64,000 bases of DNA, from assembly GCF_932294415.1 (NCBI RefSeq), contig NC_065539.1:32924001-32988000 (forward strand). The letters run 5' to 3'. Shown piece by piece: positions 44,159 through 54,229 of this stretch. Position 1 is the stretch's first letter; every line of letters begins with the position of its first letter. Both the position numbers and the translations under genes were made by a program. Below the pieces are notes generated by a model. That model did no database searches and was not told where the DNA came from. It worked only from the letters and a program-made list of their open reading frames with translations. Source of the stretch: Quercus robur (taxonomy: Eukaryota; Streptophyta; Magnoliopsida; Fagales; Fagaceae).

Positions 44159-47100
44159 CAGATACCCCGCGAAACTAGGGCGGACGTTGCCGAGGAGGTG
44201 CTGAAGGTAAGAATTCTCCCAGATAGTGACAAATACTTCCAGATAGGTACAAGCATGAATGATCGGGAAAGGGTAAGGATGTTGTTGTTCCTCTTGCAGA
44301 ACATAGATGTCTTCGCGTGGAACCCGTATGAAGTGCCCGGCGTAGACCCCGAGTTCATTGCTCACAAACTCAATGTGGACCCATCGTTTCCCTCGAAAAA
44401 GCAGAAGCCGAGAAGTGTATCAAAGGAACACGTCGATGCAGTAAACCTGGAGGTCCAGCGACTGAAGGAAGCCGGGGCCATAAAAGAAATATTCTTCCCG
44501 AGATGGCTGGCAAACACTGTCGTAGTGAAGAAGAAGAGCGGTAAATGGAGAGTTTATGTGGACTTCACCGATTTGAACAGAGCGTGTCCCAAGGATCCAT
44601 TCCCGATGCCCAAGATTGATCAGCTAGTGGATGCCACGTACGGGCACCCGAGAATGAGCTTCCTGGACGCCTTCCAAGGCTACCACCAGATTGCCTTGGC
44701 GCCCGAGGACCGAGAGAAGACAGCATTTATATCCCCGAACGCAAACTATCACTACGAGGTCATGCCGTTTGGATTGAAGAATGCCGGGGCCACCTACCAG
44801 CGTATGATGACAAGGATGTTCCGAGAAAAAATTGGGTGCACGGTTGAAGTTTATATTGACGACATGGTGGTAAAAAGCAGAAAAGAGTCGCTGCATACTG
44901 AAGACCTGCGGGGAGTATTCGAGGTACTACGACGACACAGGCTGCGCCTCAATGCCGAAAAGTGCACTTTCGGAGTGGGGGCTGGCAAGTTCCTGGGTTA
45001 TCTGATCTCCACTCGGGGAATAGAGGCTAACCCCGACCAAATAGAGGCCGTCAATCGCCTCAAACTACCGAGCAATCCTAAGGAGGTGCAAGTGCTCACT
45101 GGGATGTTGGCCGCCTTGAACCAATTCATCTCCAAGTTTGCCGATCGCTGCCGGCCATTCTATCAACTTCTGAAGAAGTGGAAGGGGTTTCAGTGGGACG
45201 AGAGCTGCGATGAAACTTTTCGAGAACTAAAGGAATATTTGGCAAAGGCGCCAAGGTTGACGGCCCCGGAGCCTGGGGAGGATCTGTTTATGTACCTTGC
45301 AGTCACCGATCATGCAGTAAGTGCTGTGTTACTAAGGGACCAGGGAGTGCAAATGCCGGTGTATTACGTGAGCAAGACCTTGGTCGATGCCGAGACAAGG
45401 TACCTACCTCTTGAAAAGTTGGTTTTGGCCTTGGTGCACGCCACGAGGAAGTTACCACACTACTTCCAGGCACACACAGTGTTTGTCCTCACCGAATATC
45501 CATTGCAATCACTGTTAAAGAGATCCGACTTCACAGGACGGATTGCTAAATGGGGGACTCGATTGGGATCGTTTGACATAAGATACCGACCTAGAAGCTC
45601 GGTGAAGGGGCAAGTTCTCGCTGATTTCATCGCGGAGTTTACACCTAAGAATGAAGGCAAGGTGATCTGTAGTGCGGAGATTCGCCCGTGGAGGTTATTT
45701 GTGGACGGCGCATCAAATGCTATGGGGGTCGGGGCTGGTATTGTCATTATCACCCCTGAAGGTATGCGATTGGAACACTCCTTCAGATTGGGGTTCAAAG
45801 CCTCGAACAACAAAGCCGAATATGAAGCCCTGCTGGCCGGGTTGAGGGCAGTATTGCATCTGGGCACAAAGGACGTGGAAATCTACTCGGACTCTCGGCT
45901 GGTTGTTTATCAGATCACTGGGGACTTCGAGGCTCGGGATCCCCGAATGAAAGCTTATCTAAGTACGGCAAAACAAATTATCGGTCAGTTTGGAACGGTA
46001 AAGATATCCCAGGTAGCCCGGTCACAAAACAAGCATGCTGACTCTCTTGCCACGTTAGCGTCATCGGCTACCGAGGACACGCCGAGGCTCATCACGATAG
46101 AACTTATAAGGGAGCCAAGCATCTGTGTGAAGACTGCTCTTGACCAGGCCGGAGTAGAGGTTGCGCAGGTGGCGGTGGCCGGAGTATGCTGGATGAACCC
46201 GATCATAGACTTTCTTGCCGAAGATAAAGTTCCAGAGGATGAGGCCGAGGCCAACAAGATTCGACGAATGGCTCCCAGGTACTGGTTGTCTTCAGACCGA
46301 AAGTTGTACAGAAGGTCCTTCGCGGGCCCTTACCTCTTGTGCCTGCATCCTGAAAGAGTCAAGGAGCTTCTAACCGAGCTGTATGAAGGAGTATGCGGCG
46401 GGCATGCGGGGGGACGATCTTTAGCACACCGAGCAATGACGCAGGGGTTTTGGTGGCCACAGATGCAGAAGGACGCCGCCGAATACGTTCGGAGCTGCGA
46501 ACAATGTCAAAAGCACGCCCCAATGATCTATCAGCCGGCAGGACATCTAAACCCTGTCAGTAGCCCGTGGCCATTTGCACAATGGGGGCTTGACATCCTC
46601 GGGCCATTCCCCCGAGCAACGGGGAACCGCCGTTTTGTACTGGTGGCTGTGGATTACTTCACAAAGTGGGCTGAAGCTGAAGCCTTGGCCAATATCCGGG
46701 ATACTGACGTGAAAAAATTTGTATGGAAAAACATAGTTACAAGGTTTGGAGTGCCGAATTCACTAGTGACAGACAACGGACTACAGTTCGACAGCAACGC
46801 TTTTCGGACCTTTTGCAGCGAGCTCGGCATCAAGAACAAGTATTCAACCCCGGCATACCCCCAGAGCAACGGCCAAGCTGAAGCAGTAAACAAGACTATT
46901 TTGAACGGGCTCAAAAGAAGGTTGGATGGAGCGAAAGGAAGATGGGCAGAAGAACTACCCAGTGTTTTATGGGCCTACCGCACGACCCCCAGGAGATCCA
47001 CGAGGGAAACCCCATTTTCTCTGGCATACGGAGCAGAAGCAGTGATACCAACCGAGGTGAGCTTATGCAGTGCACGGGTCGCGGGGTTTGACCCCGTACA

Positions 47101-47428
47101 GAACGCCGACCTTATGACGGAGCATTTGGATTGGATAAAAGAATGCAGGGAGGCCGCGACCGTACGTCTTGCTGAGTATCAGCAGAAGCTGGCGCAAAGG
47201 TACAACCGAAATGTAAAGACCAGGGAATTCAGTGCCGGGGAATTAGTGTTAAGAAGGGTAGTGGGGAACATGCGGGACATGGCTGCAGGGAAGCTTGCTC
47301 AGAGTTGGGAGGGACCGTACAGAGTCACAGCCGTCGCAGGTGCAGGGGCCTACTACTTGGAAGACCTGGACGAGAGGCCGCTCCCCCGACCATGGAACGC
47401 CAACAACCTGAAGAAATTCTACGCGTAA
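44153..47428 (+). CDS. Pol: reverse transcriptase, two RNase H domains, integrase
   Basis: 1091 codons after the TAG, uninterrupted; the first ATG is at 44198. RT has YIDD at residues 234-237. The first RNase H follows, up to about residue 500. A second, archaeal-type RNase H has the active-site signs FVDGAS (Asp about 518), an AEYEA glutamate, YSDSR and the KHADSLA end. Integrase has a zinc region H-x-H-C-C (GGHAGG His about 751, AHRAM, CEQC) and a D,D35E core: Asp 814 in GLDILGP, Asp 874 in TDNGLQ, Glu 910 in GQAEAV. It ends NNLKKFYA with no chromodomain. It copies the RNA to DNA and inserts it. It is expected to be made as a fusion with Gag-protease by stop readthrough. Confidence 0.95.
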   Translation, partial: QLQIPRETRADVAEEVLKVRILPDSDKYFQIGTSMNDRERVRMLLFLLQNIDVFAWNPYEVPGVDPEFIAHKLNVDPSFPSKKQKPRSVSKEHVDAVNLEVQRLKEAGAIKEIFFPRWLANTVVVKKKSGKWRVYVDFTDLNRACPKDPFPMPKIDQLVDATYGHPRMSFLDAFQGYHQIALAPEDREKTAFISPNANYHYEVMPFGLKNAGATYQRMMTRMFREKIGCTVEVYIDDMVVKSRKESLHTEDLRGVFEVLRRHRLRLNAEKCTFGVGAGKFLGYLISTRGIEANPDQIEAVNRLKLPSNPKEVQVLTGMLAALNQFISKFADRCRPFYQLLKKWKGFQWDESCDETFRELKEYLAKAPRLTAPEPGEDLFMYLAVTDHAVSAVLLRDQGVQMPVYYVSKTLVDAETRYLPLEKLVLALVHATRKLPHYFQAHTVFVLTEYPLQSLLKRSDFTGRIAKWGTRLGSFDIRYRPRSSVKGQVLADFIAEFTPKNEGKVICSAEIRPWRLFVDGASNAMGVGAGIVIITPEGMRLEHSFRLGFKASNNKAEYEALLAGLRAVLHLGTKDVEIYSDSRLVVYQITGDFEARDPRMKAYLSTAKQIIGQFGTVKISQVARSQNKHADSLATLASSATEDTPRLITIELIREPSICVKTALDQAGVEVAQVAVAGVCWMNPIIDFLAEDKVPEDEAEANKIRRMAPRYWLSSDRKLYRRSFAGPYLLCLHPERVKELLTELYEGVCGGHAGGRSLAHRAMTQGFWWPQMQKDAAEYVRSCEQCQKHAPMIYQPAGHLNPVSSPWPFAQWGLDILGPFPRATGNRRFVLVAVDYFTKWAEAEALANIRDTDVKKFVWKNIVTRFGVPNSLVTDNGLQFDSNAFRTFCSELGIKNKYSTPAYPQSNGQAEAVNKTILNGLKRRLDGAKGRWAEELPSVLWAYRTTPRRSTRETPFSLAYGAEAVIPTEVSLCSARVAGFDPVQNADLMTEHLDWIKECREAATVRLAEYQQKLAQRYNRNVKTREFSAGELVLRRVVGNMRDMAAGKLAQSWEGPYRVTAVAGAGAYYLEDLDERPLPRPWNANNLKKFYA

Positions 47429-47532
47429 CCATCAATGTAAGCCAAAACTTGTATTTTATTAAGATTAAGAGCATGATGAACTTTGTTGTCTGTGCTGTTT
47501 TTGACCCTGTAACCACACTCCAAGAGAATCGC

Positions 47533-47885
47533 GAATAAATCCTAAGGACAAAAACCTGACCCTCGGCTCGATCAATATCGCCGAGCAGGTGAAAACCTTA
47601 CGAATAAATCCTAAGGACAGAAACCTGACCCTCGGCTCGATCAATATCGCCGAGCAGGTGAAAACCTTACGAATAAATCCTAAGGACAGAAACCTGACCC
47701 TCGGCTCGATCAATATCGCCGAGCAGGTGAAAACCTCAAGAATAAATCCTAAGGACAGAAACCTGACCCTCGGCTCGATCAATATCGCCGAGCAGGCAAA
47801 AACCTTACAAATAAATCCTAAGGACAGAAACCTGACCCTCGGCTCGATCAGTATCGCCGAGCAGGTGAAAACCTTACAATCAAAT
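47533..47885 (+). repeat. Tandem array of 69-bp hairpin repeats, young Gypsy element
   Basis: Units start at cctaagg, at 47541, 47610, 47679, 47748 and 47817, each exactly 69 bp apart. A decayed unit follows at about 47886. Each carries CTCGGC, a 12-nt loop (tcgatcaatatc) and GCCGAG, a perfect 6-bp stem. Because 69 is a multiple of three, both strands show open frames with a 23-residue repeat. I regard these as by-products. The old element has a 70-bp array in the same position. Confidence 0.93.
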
Positions 47886-48140
47886 TCATAAGGACGAAAA
47901 CACAATTCTCGGTTAAACCAAAACCTGATAAAAACCTAACCCTTTTGCAAAAACTAAGTCCAATAGCGCTCTTAAATTACCCACAGCGCCGCACAACAGG
48001 TTTTCGGGGGTACCATTCTATTAAGCGGCCATAACACTAGTATAATTCAAGCAAAACACAAACAGAGATAATTTCATTCAACAAATTGAAACGGAAAAAG
48101 AAAACGGACTATTAATTAAATAGGTAAAAGCAATTGTTCA

Positions 48141-48215
48141 GTCACCACATCCCGGTGACATGGGCAAATAAAACCAATAAGTAAAGACAATTGTTCAATC
48201 ACCACATCCCGGTGA
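48141..48215. repeat. Pair of GTCACC/GGTGAC hairpins, young Gypsy element
   Basis: gtcaccacatcccggtgac at 48141-48159 and tcaccacatcccggtga at 48199-48215 each form a 5-6 bp stem with a loop of about 7 nt. Each copy sits in a ~57-bp direct repeat ('caattgttca...gcaaataaaa'). They lie 50-125 bp beyond the stop of the antisense gene and face the end of pol. The arrangement is shared with the old element. Confidence 0.85.
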
Positions 48216-48265
48216 CGTAGGCAAATAAAACTAAAATAAAAATAAACTAACAAGTAAAGGTAAAA

Positions 48266-50696
48266 TCAGCTGGGAGGTTGAGTCGGTGGTGGCACTTCCT
48301 GCTGGACGGTCAGGGGAAAAGGCTGGCCCTCACCAAGAAGCTCCTGCACGGTAGGTATGCTCGTGGCCTCCATGTCCTCGGGCTCGGCATGAGAATCGAT
48401 TTGCTCAACCAACTCCCTCATACTGGCCGTCTCCTCCTCGTCGAAAGCAGCCGGGGCGTTCTGGACGGCAGGAACAGGATTCGGAAATGGAATCTGGCCG
48501 GGTCTCTCAGCGGCGAATCTTCAAGAACTCCCATTGCCTGAAGAGCGGCAAATCACCTGGCCTCGAAACCCATATGCCGAGCCCGAGCCACCACCGGCTC
48601 TGCGGAGTTCTCGGCGTCGGCAAAGCCTACGTCATACCACTTTTGCTCCGCGGCCGCCAAGCCTGCCCTAAGATCGGCTATCTCGTCGGCATGGGAAGTG
48701 TTAAGGCTGAGGGCTTCGGCTAGTTTGAGTTCCGTCTCATTTTGCTTGGAGAGGAGCTCTGCATTCCTTTTTTCGGCCAATGCCCGGAACTTCTCCGCGG
48801 CAGCAGCCTTCTTCTCAGCAGCCTTGGCAAGCTTCACCTTTTCCTTAGCCGTTTTTACTGCTGACTCCCGCGCCCCCTTCTCGCGCTCATTTTCCTCATC
48901 AAGCTCCCGTGCCCGGGCAGCCACAATGTGAGCCAGTTGAGCGGCCTAGCAAGCACGAAGGTTAGCAAAGAGACAAAAGAAAATCTACATGAAGTAAATA
49001 GACAAAAGAATTACCGCAATGGCGTGCCACTCTAACCGGCGCCCCACGGACTCCTCAGACCCATCATCAAAGGCGTGCACGTCCTCGGGAAGTTGGAGAG
49101 CTCCGGCCAAGGTTTGGGCAATACGGCCGCCCTCGCCCTTATCCCACATCCGAACAGAGGCGGTTGAGGGCAATGGCTTGCCGTCCAGAAGGAACTTTGG
49201 CTCCCACGCTGGAGCCACTTGGGAGGAGGACGCGCCCCCCGTGCCAGCTTCGGTTGGCGGCCCGCGGATAACAATTCCCCCTGTTGGTCGGGGAGGAGTC
49301 TGTACAACGGCATCCCCTGGGCCCGTGGAAGGTTGCTCGGTTACTTTCTGCTTCTTACGGGCCCGTCCGGGCTGCGGAGGGGGGGGAGGCTGAGACACTG
49401 GACCCCGACCCTGAGTAGGCGGGGGCTGGTTGGTCGGCCGGGCACCAGGCACGAACCGATCAAGGGTCATGACTCTCCTTGCCACCATTCTTGCACAGGG
49501 CTGGATCGCTTCAGCTGGCAAGTTAGCCGCTTCTGTCTCTTGCTGTTGAGGCTCGGCGGGTGGATCCTCGGGATGGGGCTGCTCTTGGGCTTGATCCCCT
49601 TGTTGTATGGCTTCGTGAGCTCTCTCTCTAAGGCGCCGAGATACCCGTTCCGCGGAATCGTCTCGCAGGGGAACTAGTTCGTCCGCGGCAGTGAACCGCC
49701 GACCAAATTCCCTCGCTTCCCCGGTTGTAAGCTTCGACGGCAAGAAATTCACGTACCGGACGTCTATGTACGATAGCAGGGGGCTGTCAACTATCAGCGC
49801 CTGCTTGAAAGGCTGCCAAGTAGAGTAAACCGGCTCCACGCCGAGGATCAGGTGTGAGGCCCGGAGTTGCCCGTCCCAATGCACGTAGATCTCGGAACGG
49901 AGGACGAAGTTTAAGTCCCTGGTGTGGACAGCTCTGAGGTCCTGAACAAACACTTTGCCGTCTGCAAAAGAACAGGTGACGCATTAGCTTTTAACAATAA
50001 AAATGTTTTTTTACTCAAACAATTATAAGAAGGGGATGGTACAAACCCACTTCACACCGTGTGAGGGGGCAAGGGATCTCCCCGGCAAACCAATTGTCGC
50101 GCACCCTGACGAACTCCCCGGCGGAGTTCCTGTTCGAATCGGGTAGGCACGATATCAGCCGTACCCGAGCATCCCTCGTCTTTAAGTAATAATTGGTGGA
50201 TTTGCTCCCACAGAGGCTGTACATTTGGTTAATATCATGGTGGTCTAATTGTAAGTTAAAGGTATGGTTCAACTGGCTGACACAACTAACTACTCGGTAA
50301 AAATTGGGGGGAAGCTAGTCGGGGCACAGCCCATAGTAGGTGAGTGTGCTTATCAGGAGGGGATCTACCGGGAACCTAACCCCACCTTCTAAAATGGACA
50401 TCAAAGGAAAGAAGGCTGTACCCTGCCCTCGGTGGAGTTCCATATCACTCTCATGGCAGTAAGCCACGTCCACGTCATTAGGAATACTAAATTTACTCCT
50501 AAAGGTGGCCAAAGCAGCCGGGGTATCTAGAAGGTAAGAATAACCCATCTATAAAGCCTAAAACTACAAGAATGAACTCAAAAGAAACAAAACTGAAGGA
50601 ACAGGAAGGGGAAGAAAGACTTACTTTGGGTTCTAAGGAGGAAAAGAACGCTGAGCAAGCAAGTGCACAGAAATGTAGTCGGCAGAGAGTAGGCAC
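48266..50696 (-). pseudogene. Spliced antisense gene of the young Gypsy element, damaged
   Basis: Inferred minus-strand exons: 50625-50696 (24 codons from ATG), 50047-50548, 49015-49961, and 48945 down to 48266. The splice pairs join in phase: CCCAAA|GTAAGT...TATAG, G|GTTTGT...TTGCAG, GCG|GTAATT...CTAG. Exon 2 carries EGGVRFPVDPLL and YYGLCPDQLPPN-like text (Q replaced by a stop). This resembles the plant 'putative gypsy type transposon' domain PF04195 as I remember it. Exon 3 is Pro/Gln-rich with RARKKQK; exon 4 is a long Lys/Ala/Glu coiled coil. Defects in this copy: TAG at 50315-50317, TGA at 48553-48555 and a frame change near 48500. Antisense extra genes are known in Tat elements such as Grande; their function is unknown. 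Confidence 0.75.
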
Positions 50697-50742
50697 TAAA
50701 GATCAGAGGCGAAGGAAAAATGGAATGGTGTTTGGAGAAGGA

Positions 50743-50751
50743 CTATTTATA
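50743..50751 (-). promoter_or_regulatory. TATA box of the antisense gene, young Gypsy element
   Basis: On the minus strand TATAAATAG lies about 47 bp upstream of the antisense ATG at 50696. The same motif is at the same relative place in the old element. Promoter function is inferred. Confidence 0.55.
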
Positions 50752-51030
50752 GAGCCCAAAAGAAATGGGGGAAGAAGAAGAAACGCTTAATCAAGCAATA
50801 AATGGGCACAGCCTACGAGCGACCCAACGAATGCCAAGTGTAACCGATTTGCGCGCCGCTTCGGTTCACGAACCGTCAGGCAATAATGACGACTGCGCCT
50901 GGCGCCGCGAAACGGCGCGTCTTTTGAGATGAATATTAATGAGAAGTGACAGCCAGAAGTCCCAGACTAGAAGATTCCCGAGGTCAAAAGGCCCAGGCAG
51001 CTCCTTGATTCTCCTCGGCAACCGAGTATG

Positions 51031-51047
51031 AATCAAGGGGGGGCTAT
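51031..51047 (+). promoter_or_regulatory. Polypurine tract region
   Basis: aatcaaggggggg then ctat directly precedes the 3' LTR; expected plus-strand primer site. Confidence 0.8.
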
Positions 51048-51646
51048 TGTACGGCACCGAGCTTCCAAAGCCCATACTGGCCTTGGGCCCAGACCCATCT
51101 AGGCCCCGGGCCCAAGCCCATACTGGCTTGGGGCGCAGGCCCAGCAGAAAGTTCCAGTTACCTTATGCCCTTCTTGAAACTGCCTTAGAGTAAAAACAAG
51201 CTTCGGGTATTAAGTTCCCAGAGTTGACCGGTTAGTCTTTCCCGGTGGAGCGCATGAGACATGTCCGGGAAGATCATGATATGCACGGGAACGTGAGTTG
51301 CCAAACATAATCGGTGAAAATGGAACCAAGTTCCAAGATCATAAATGCTGCACCGCCCTTTCACCTAAACAACCACTTTAACCAAATAATACAGGACCTT
51401 CAGTAGCACTAATGGTGACTGTAATCATGATCTTCCCACTAACCTTGGCTATAAATAGAAGAAAGTTGGGAGAAGAAGGGGTTCAGAAAAATTGAGAGAA
51501 AACAGTCAAGGAGAGGGTTCTAACTGAGTGTTACTTTGAGTCTCTCTGCCGAGAACGACCCATTGTAGGAAATACTTAAGCCCACTACAAATAAATTGTG
51601 AGCCCAAGTGACCTAAGGTCCAGAAGTCTTACACTTGGTTCTTACA
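51048..51646 (+). repeat. 3' LTR of the young Gypsy element
   Basis: 599 bp, TGTAC...TTACA, TATA box at 51449-51458. About 99% identical to the 5' LTR. Its promoter would fire outward toward the 3' end of the GRF zinc-finger gene, antisense to it. Confidence 0.96.
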
Positions 51647-51852
51647 ATGGCAAATACTCAAACATAGAAAGATCTAAGCAACATGTGATTGCACCTACAC
51701 ATCTAAACAAGCATATTCATCTCTAATAGCATCTACCATTTTACATAGTTCTCATTCTCAAAAAAACCTTACATAGTTCTATTACAATACAATTGAGGAC
51801 CAGCTTATATTACAACCCACCAAGCAAACTCAATCTCATCATTCCAACATTC

Positions 51853-52448
51853 TCACTTGAGCCAAAACATGAAAACAACATAACCAAAATAAAAAAATAA
51901 AAATAAAAACCATGACAGAATTAGTGCAATTCTACACTTTCTCTCTTGCTCTAAAACTCTAACTGCTATCTCCTTGGCTTGAACAGAGGAAGCTCGAAAC
52001 TCTCTCTCCCTCTTAGTGGCTTTTGCTGCCCTGTCTTTAGCAATTTCTGCCATTTGGGTAGCTTCTACTACTGTCTGGGTAGTTGATGCTGCTGTCTGGG
52101 TAACTACTCTTTCCCTTTTATGTGCAAGTTGTAGCTCACTCTGCAGTAAATCCAGCTTTTGTTGCACCAAATGGGCAGCTTCATTCTCACACATACAAGT
52201 GGGATTATCTAGCCATTTAAAGAAAGGGCACTTGGGACCAATCTGTTCATAAATTGAATTGAACACATTACATTCCAATCTCACATGAATCAACTAGATT
52301 AAGTAAAAAGTATGCTTACATTATATTGGCTACAACCCAGAAACTTTCTCCCAAAATTATTCACTGTCAGACTTGTTCTCAGCACGCAAGTCTCATATGT
52401 ACACATATGCCCACTTGAACCTGAGTAATTTCCACTCAAAGAAGACAT
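51853..52448 (-). CDS. Small GRF-type zinc-finger protein with C-terminal membrane segment
   Basis: Two exons on the minus strand: 52320-52448 (43 codons from ATG) and 51853-52242, joined by a 77-nt GT-AG intron in phase 0; 172 residues. Residues 16-60 fit the GRF zinc-finger pattern: C16 and C21, then LRTS, NNFGRKFLGC (Cys 39), then KCPFFKWLD. The first pair of ligands is spaced differently from the usual CxCG, so metal binding is not certain. A coiled-coil-like charged region follows (about 75-135), then a hydrophobic segment (about 149-171). Plants have many such GRF/coiled-coil/tail-anchored proteins without known function. The reading frame is intact. It could be a live gene or a recently transposed copy. 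Confidence 0.75.
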
Positions 52449-52903
52449 CGATTATCAACTTCCTGTGAATCAAAGCTACCATCAAAACTTTAAACCTCAA
52501 AACCCACATAAAGCAAAAATGTCGTACCTGGTGATGATCTATCTTCGAATATTCAATGCCTCAAGACAACCCAAAGTTAGAACCTCACCCTCACGAGAAA
52601 GCACGATCAGAAAAATCAAAACCCCAGCTCAATACAAGGGAATTTCGTGTTTCTAGGGCTTATAAGGAAAAGAAGAGTGGGTTCGTGTTTTTGATCCGTA
52701 TTATGTTCTGATTTTGAATAAAAAGGTGTTTTTTTAATGTCTGATGGTGAAGTGGATAACAGATGGGTAACGAATTGAAGTTCAAGTGGGCAAAGTGTAA
52801 ATGATTGAAACACAGGTAGGCAAAGTGAAAACGGGTCATACCACAAGTGGGTTTATTGTAATTATCCCTTAATTTAAACTCTAATAACATAATGATATTG
52901 ACA

Positions 52904-53636
52904 TAGGGATGGCAATGGAGCAAGGCGGGGTTGAAGGATAAGGTCTTCACCCTCGCCCCGCATGGTTTTATCTTGCTCCATCCTTGCCCCACCTCGCATG
53001 ACGAGGAAAAATTTCTTGCCCTATCCCGTAATACTCTACTTCTTGTTAATTTGCTCATAGCTATTACAATTTTTTTTTTTAACAAAAGTCTGTTTCATTA
53101 ATAAAAATATACTTGAAATCACAAATAAATTTTCTCATCAAATCAAACTAATTTTTAGCAAAAACTAAAATAATATTATTCAAGCGTTTAACAAGACAAT
53201 GTCACAACAAAAACAAAAATCTCATAGTATAAAATCAATGATTCAATAGTATATAAATTTGTTTCTAATAAAGACAAAAGTATATAAATTTGTTTCTAAT
53301 AAAGACAAAAGAAAACGTTAAAATTGGTACTTTATTTTCAACATTGCTAGAGAGAAAAAAAGAGGCAGAGAACCATGTTAGGTATAATAAAATAAACTGA
53401 TAATATATTTTTTTAAAGTAGGGTTTTAGGGCATGGAAAAATTTACAATTTAACCCTTACCAACATAGGGCGGGATGGGTCTAAAAAGTCTAAACTCATC
53501 CCTGCCCCACCCTGTGATGTAGGGCTAAAATCTTGCCTCATCCCCGCTCCACCACCTTTGCAAGGCAAGGAAAACTCACGTGAGACGAAGTAGGATGGAG
53601 CAGGTTAAGTAGGACAAGGCAAAACTGTCATCCATA
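52904..53636. mobile_element. Non-autonomous hAT element, 733 bp
   Basis: The ends are TAGGGATGGCA and, on the other strand, TATGGATGACA. A perfect 8-bp duplication tattgaca lies at 52896-52903 and 53637-53644. Sub-terminal GC-rich parts (ccccgc/ccctgccccaccc) surround an AT-rich middle. A 33-bp direct repeat occurs at about 53249-53309 (tatataaatttgtttctaat). No transposase. Confidence 0.88.
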
Positions 53637-53645
53637 TATTGACAT

Positions 53646-54229
53646 ATTAAATAAAGTAAAAGGGTATAGGACAAAGTTTGGTTTCAAACATATTTGAAAC
53701 TTTAGATTTAATTCTCAATAGAAAAATGACATGTATCTCTGTCATTCTTGTCCTGTGTAATACAATGCAGAGGAACACATAACCCAATCAACTAAGTAAA
53801 TGCACATGACACAAACATATGTCATCTTTCTATTAGGGTTGAAGCCAAAATCAACCAAGCATATTTGAAGCCAAATCTTATCCAAAAATAAATTAAGAAT
53901 TTTATTAATTGACTTTTTCAAAGAGGACTATACTCTCACGCTTCAAGCTAGAATGACATGATTAATCAACCAATCTAGGGGCAAATGGGCTCTTCTTCCT
54001 CTCACTCCAATTTTTTGCTCCTCCTTTTTTTTTTTTTTACTTATTTAACTTATTTATTTATTTAATGGTTGAAATTGCATAAAATTTTATTATTATCTGA
54101 GTTAGTAAAATAAGTTGACTAGTATTTTTAGGACAGGTGTCACCCAATTATTGGAATGAAATTTCAAAGCTAAGATGTTGGAATTGGTGTATCTGTAATC
54201 AAGTGTATTTCTCCAATAAAGATTAAAGA
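53646..54229 (+). promoter_or_regulatory. Upstream region of THIM
   Basis: 584 bp between the hAT element and the THIM start codon. No TATA box can be asserted; a T run lies at about 54026-54040. Nothing else recognised. Confidence 0.35.

Larger units (their letters stand above)
41397..51646 (+). mobile_element. Young, nearly intact Ty3/Gypsy Tat-type element
   Basis: 10,250 bp with two 599-bp LTRs that differ at only six positions, all transitions. It has a perfect 5-bp duplication atggc (41392-41396, 51647-51651). Order: PBS, gag, protease, RT, RNase H, second RNase H, integrase in one frame on +. A 69-bp hairpin array, a hairpin pair and a spliced antisense gene on - follow, then the polypurine tract and 3' LTR. 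The two RNase H domains and the antisense gene mark the Tat group. It inserted into the leader of an older Gypsy element, 207 bp from the stop of the GRF zinc-finger gene. The sense frame has one private disabling stop. Confidence 0.97.

Noticed and set aside
47533-47885. CRISPR-like array
   Set aside because: Units are contiguous tandem repeats without unique spacers, in a plant retrotransposon.
47465-47905. Open frames on both strands with a 23-residue repeat
   Set aside because: The 69-bp hairpin unit is a multiple of three without stops, so both strands stay open. This is a by-product of the repeat, not a protein gene.
48278-49677. Plus-strand frames opposite the antisense gene of the young element
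   Set aside because: Shadows; the minus-strand exons have splice sites, phase continuity and a homologue.
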